Source: Fusobacteriaceae bacterium (GTDB taxonomy: Bacteria; Fusobacteriota; Fusobacteriia; Fusobacteriales; Fusobacteriaceae). From it: a stretch of 6,654 nucleotides of DNA. Positions 5,429 through 6,654 of this stretch are shown here, one piece after another. Position 1 is the first letter of the stretch. Each line of letters begins with the position of its first letter. The stretch spans positions 1 to 6,654 of the forward strand of contig DAOUPY010000088.1 in NCBI GenBank assembly GCA_030625925.1, written 5' to 3'. Below the pieces are notes generated by a model. It ran no database searches, was not told where the DNA came from, and saw only the letters and a program-made list of their open reading frames with translations. A program made the position numbers and the translations under genes.

Positions 5429-6654
5429 ATGATAAAAAACAAACAAATTTTAATTTTTCTTAGTATTTTTATGATAACAAAATTTTTTTTATTGGCTGTT
5501 GTATTAGATTTTGATGCTTTTAATGGAAGTGGAAAATTCATAAATGCTAAAGGGGGAGTCATCAGTTCTTTCAGTGATAAACCATATGATGATGTAACAG
5601 GAAAAATATATGTATCTGGAGATTTTGGAGAGGATAATTATTTAAATGATATAAAAACTGATAAGATATTTTCTACTATAAGTTTTAACGGGAGTGTTAT
5701 ATCTGACTCACCTATATACAGTGCTGAAATAGGTAGTGATCCATCTACGAATGAGTTCTATTTTATATTAAATAGGAATAAATTTAATGGAGGAGTTATT
5801 GAAAATAATGAACTAGGCGAAATATTGGAAGCTGGGTATTTTGATGAAAATAATATATTGAAGAATAAATTTTATAACGATATAAAGAATTTTGATTCAA
5901 AAGAAAAATTAAATTTATCAATAGATGAAACTTTTGGAATAAATATTTATCCTGTAATAACTAAACAAACATTGAATACAATAGCTGATATTAATGTCTC
6001 AACAATAAACTCCATATCGACTATAGATGAATACTCACTTATAGGAGACATAAAAATGCTGGGGAGCTATAAATTTAACACTGTTAAATTTAAGAATGTA
6101 AATAATGTTAACGGCTATAAAACTGAAAGTAATATTATTTCATTTGGAGCAGAGACTAAGGTTCATTCTGATTTAAAAATGGGAACCATGTTTAACCTTA
6201 TAGATTCAAGTACAGATATGGATAATTCTAAAGGATACAGAGAAGATTTCTATTATCAAGGTGGAATATATGCTGTTTATGATGTTGATTCAATTACTTA
6301 TTCAACGCTGCTATCTGCTGGGGGATCATATACTGACATTTACCGGTATAATAACAGTTTATTAGGAAATTTTAAAAATAAATCTAATATGACGAATATT
6401 TTTTTAAGCTTAAATAATTCCATTTATAAAAAAATTAAATTTTGTAAATCGTCTGTATCGCCTAAAATAGAATTAAATTTTATAGGTTTGAACCAAGGAG
6501 AAATAAACGAAGGAGGAAATTATGGTTTAGAGATCGATAAAATAAATTCTTTGTCTATAGAACCTGGAATTGGTCTTAATGTTGAAAAAAACTTTGACAT
6601 AACTCATGCTCTCCAATTAAATATAGGAGCAGAAGTTATGAACTATATAGAAAT
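5429..6654 (+). CDS. Autotransporter-type β-barrel protein, 3' end outside window
   Basis: The frame is open from ATG5429 to the window end (408 codons plus two bases), so the C-terminus is missing. Residues 1-26 form a Sec-type signal (MIKNKQ, then a long hydrophobic stretch), though without a clear AxA cleavage site. Residues ~27-165 resemble the pre-barrel region of fusobacterial autotransporters: FNGSGKFINAKGG, GKIYVSGDFGED, then SVISDSPIYSAEI. From INIYPVITKQ (171-180) onward, amphipathic strands alternate with polar turns, for example YYQGGIYAVYDVD (275-287), YSTLLSAGGSYTDI (291-304), SLSIEPGIGLNVEK (374-387) and ALQLNIGAEVMNY (394-406). This pattern is typical of a 12-strand autotransporter translocator in the outer membrane. 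A complete barrel usually needs about 270 residues, so perhaps 50-100 lie beyond the window. There is almost no passenger and no POTRA-like region is evident. The preceding lipoprotein gene probably supplies the passenger. Confidence 0.75.
   Translation, partial: MIKNKQILIFLSIFMITKFFLLAVVLDFDAFNGSGKFINAKGGVISSFSDKPYDDVTGKIYVSGDFGEDNYLNDIKTDKIFSTISFNGSVISDSPIYSAEIGSDPSTNEFYFILNRNKFNGGVIENNELGEILEAGYFDENNILKNKFYNDIKNFDSKEKLNLSIDETFGINIYPVITKQTLNTIADINVSTINSISTIDEYSLIGDIKMLGSYKFNTVKFKNVNNVNGYKTESNIISFGAETKVHSDLKMGTMFNLIDSSTDMDNSKGYREDFYYQGGIYAVYDVDSITYSTLLSAGGSYTDIYRYNNSLLGNFKNKSNMTNIFLSLNNSIYKKIKFCKSSVSPKIELNFIGLNQGEINEGGNYGLEIDKINSLSIEPGIGLNVEKNFDITHALQLNIGAEVMNYIE

Noticed and set aside
3945..6654. 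Classical two-partner secretion (TpsA/TpsB) pair
   Set aside because: The passenger has a lipobox and no recognisable TPS domain, and the region before the barrel is not POTRA-like by eye.

Overview
The window is AT-rich DNA with short intergenic gaps, purine-rich Shine-Dalgarno (SD) sites and many AAA/ATA/TTA codons. It looks like a chromosomal segment of a Gram-negative-type, low-GC bacterium. The β-solenoid passenger and autotransporter-type β-barrel genes at the right, together with the codon use, best fit Fusobacteriota, perhaps a free-living or gut genus related to Ilyobacter, Psychrilyobacter or Cetobacterium. That assignment is inference from protein style, not from a database match.

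Left part (1-3815): four genes on the + strand that read like one operon. bioD (dethiobiotin synthase, 25-672) overlaps the start of a divergent TruA-family pseudouridine synthase with a KH-like C-terminal tail (662-1516). A small HD-domain phosphohydrolase follows 16 nt later (1533-1952). After 29 nt comes a 589-residue radical SAM protein with a degenerate B12-binding-like N-terminus and a C-terminal cysteine cluster (1982-3751). The run closes with a rho-independent terminator (3761-3815). BioD supplies biotin; the TruA-like protein probably modifies RNA; the HD and radical SAM proteins have no assigned substrate.

Middle (3816-3944): an AT-rich intergenic segment with a probable promoter (-10 TATACT at 3883-3888), upstream A/T tracts, a small inverted repeat centred on the -10, and a very G-rich SD.

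Right part (3945-6654): a lipoprotein whose mature part is a repetitive Gly/Asn-rich predicted β-solenoid (3945-5375). After a 53-nt gap holding a terminator-like hairpin comes a second gene (5429 to beyond the window end) with its own N-terminal hydrophobic signal, a short pre-barrel region and an autotransporter-like β-barrel. Together they look like an autotransporter divided between two genes: a lipid-anchored passenger and a separate translocator-type barrel. This is the most unusual system in the window. The inter-gene hairpin could set the passenger:barrel ratio.
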